From assembly GCA_964409675.1 (NCBI GenBank), contig CAYPEF010000062.1, positions 1-13,483 of the forward strand: DNA of 13,483 bases. The letters run 5' to 3'. The stretch is from CAYMDD01 sp964409675 (GTDB lineage Bacteria; Pseudomonadota; Alphaproteobacteria; Rickettsiales; SXRF01). The position numbers and the translations under genes are program-made. Under the pieces are notes generated by a model. That model did not search any database and was not told where the DNA came from. It saw only the letters and a program-made list of their open reading frames with translations. Shown here piece by piece: positions 13,473 to 13,483 of this stretch. Numbering within the stretch: the stretch's first letter is position 1; every line of letters begins with the position of its first letter.

Positions 13473-13483
13473 CCCCCTCCAAG
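13473..13483. repeat. Start of a further GC-rich repeat copy, cut by the window edge
   Basis: CCCCCTCCAAG is identical to 12273-12283, the first half and loop of the hairpin in front of the parvulin gene. The pairing half would lie outside the window. Confidence 0.45.

Noticed and set aside
1..13483. CRISPR array, transposase or prophage genes
   Set aside because: No regularly spaced repeats, no transposase or integrase motifs and no phage structural genes were seen on either strand.

Overview
The window is a GC-rich stretch of bacterial chromosome, most likely from an alphaproteobacterium. The evidence is the combination of an aroQ-aat pair, a trmL-hemF pair, and secA divergent from a secreted parvulin, together with the alpha-like protein sequences. 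This is inference from gene content and residues, not a database result. Every clearly recognised gene is housekeeping. No transposase, integrase, CRISPR array or antibiotic cluster is visible.

Layout, left to right. Positions 1-1565 form an AT-richer block holding one soluble orphan histidine kinase (minus strand), directly beyond the 3' end of a tRNA-Leu(CAA) gene (1565-1649, minus). Positions 1804-3391 carry ygfZ and the YqgE/AlgH-family gene on the plus strand. An extended-SDR sugar-nucleotide epimerase gene (minus) converges on them. An aroQ-aat pair follows on the minus strand with a 4-base overlap; aroQ diverges from thiS-thiG (plus). A small membrane-protein ORF (minus) sits tail to tail with thiG. 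Then come trmL and hemF on the plus strand, spaced as an operon. Positions 8381-9310 are a second AT-rich accessory-looking stretch: a gene-free dyad-rich segment, then an unrecognised 176-residue protein gene (minus). A strong bidirectional terminator separates this from secA (minus, 942 residues, complete). secA diverges from a signal-peptide-bearing parvulin gene (plus). GC-rich hairpin repeats resembling REP/MITE elements lie between secA and the parvulin gene and again at the right edge.

Functional links. Several genes touch tRNA-Leu biology. The tRNA-Leu(CAA) gene encodes the kind of wobble base that TrmL methylates. Its A36-A37-A38 motif fits MiaA/MiaB modification, which YgfZ supports in E. 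coli. Aat consumes Leu-tRNA. secA and the parvulin act in export and envelope protein folding. hemF (oxygen-dependent haem synthesis) suggests an organism that uses oxygen. thiSG and aroQ show thiazole and shikimate biosynthesis.

I found no convincing new multi-gene system. The items most worth following up are the AT-rich block next to tRNA-Leu, the dyad-rich segment plus unrecognised gene before secA, the GC-rich hairpin repeat family, the direct aroQ-aat junction lacking accBC, and the possible start-codon-hiding hairpin in the aroQ leader.
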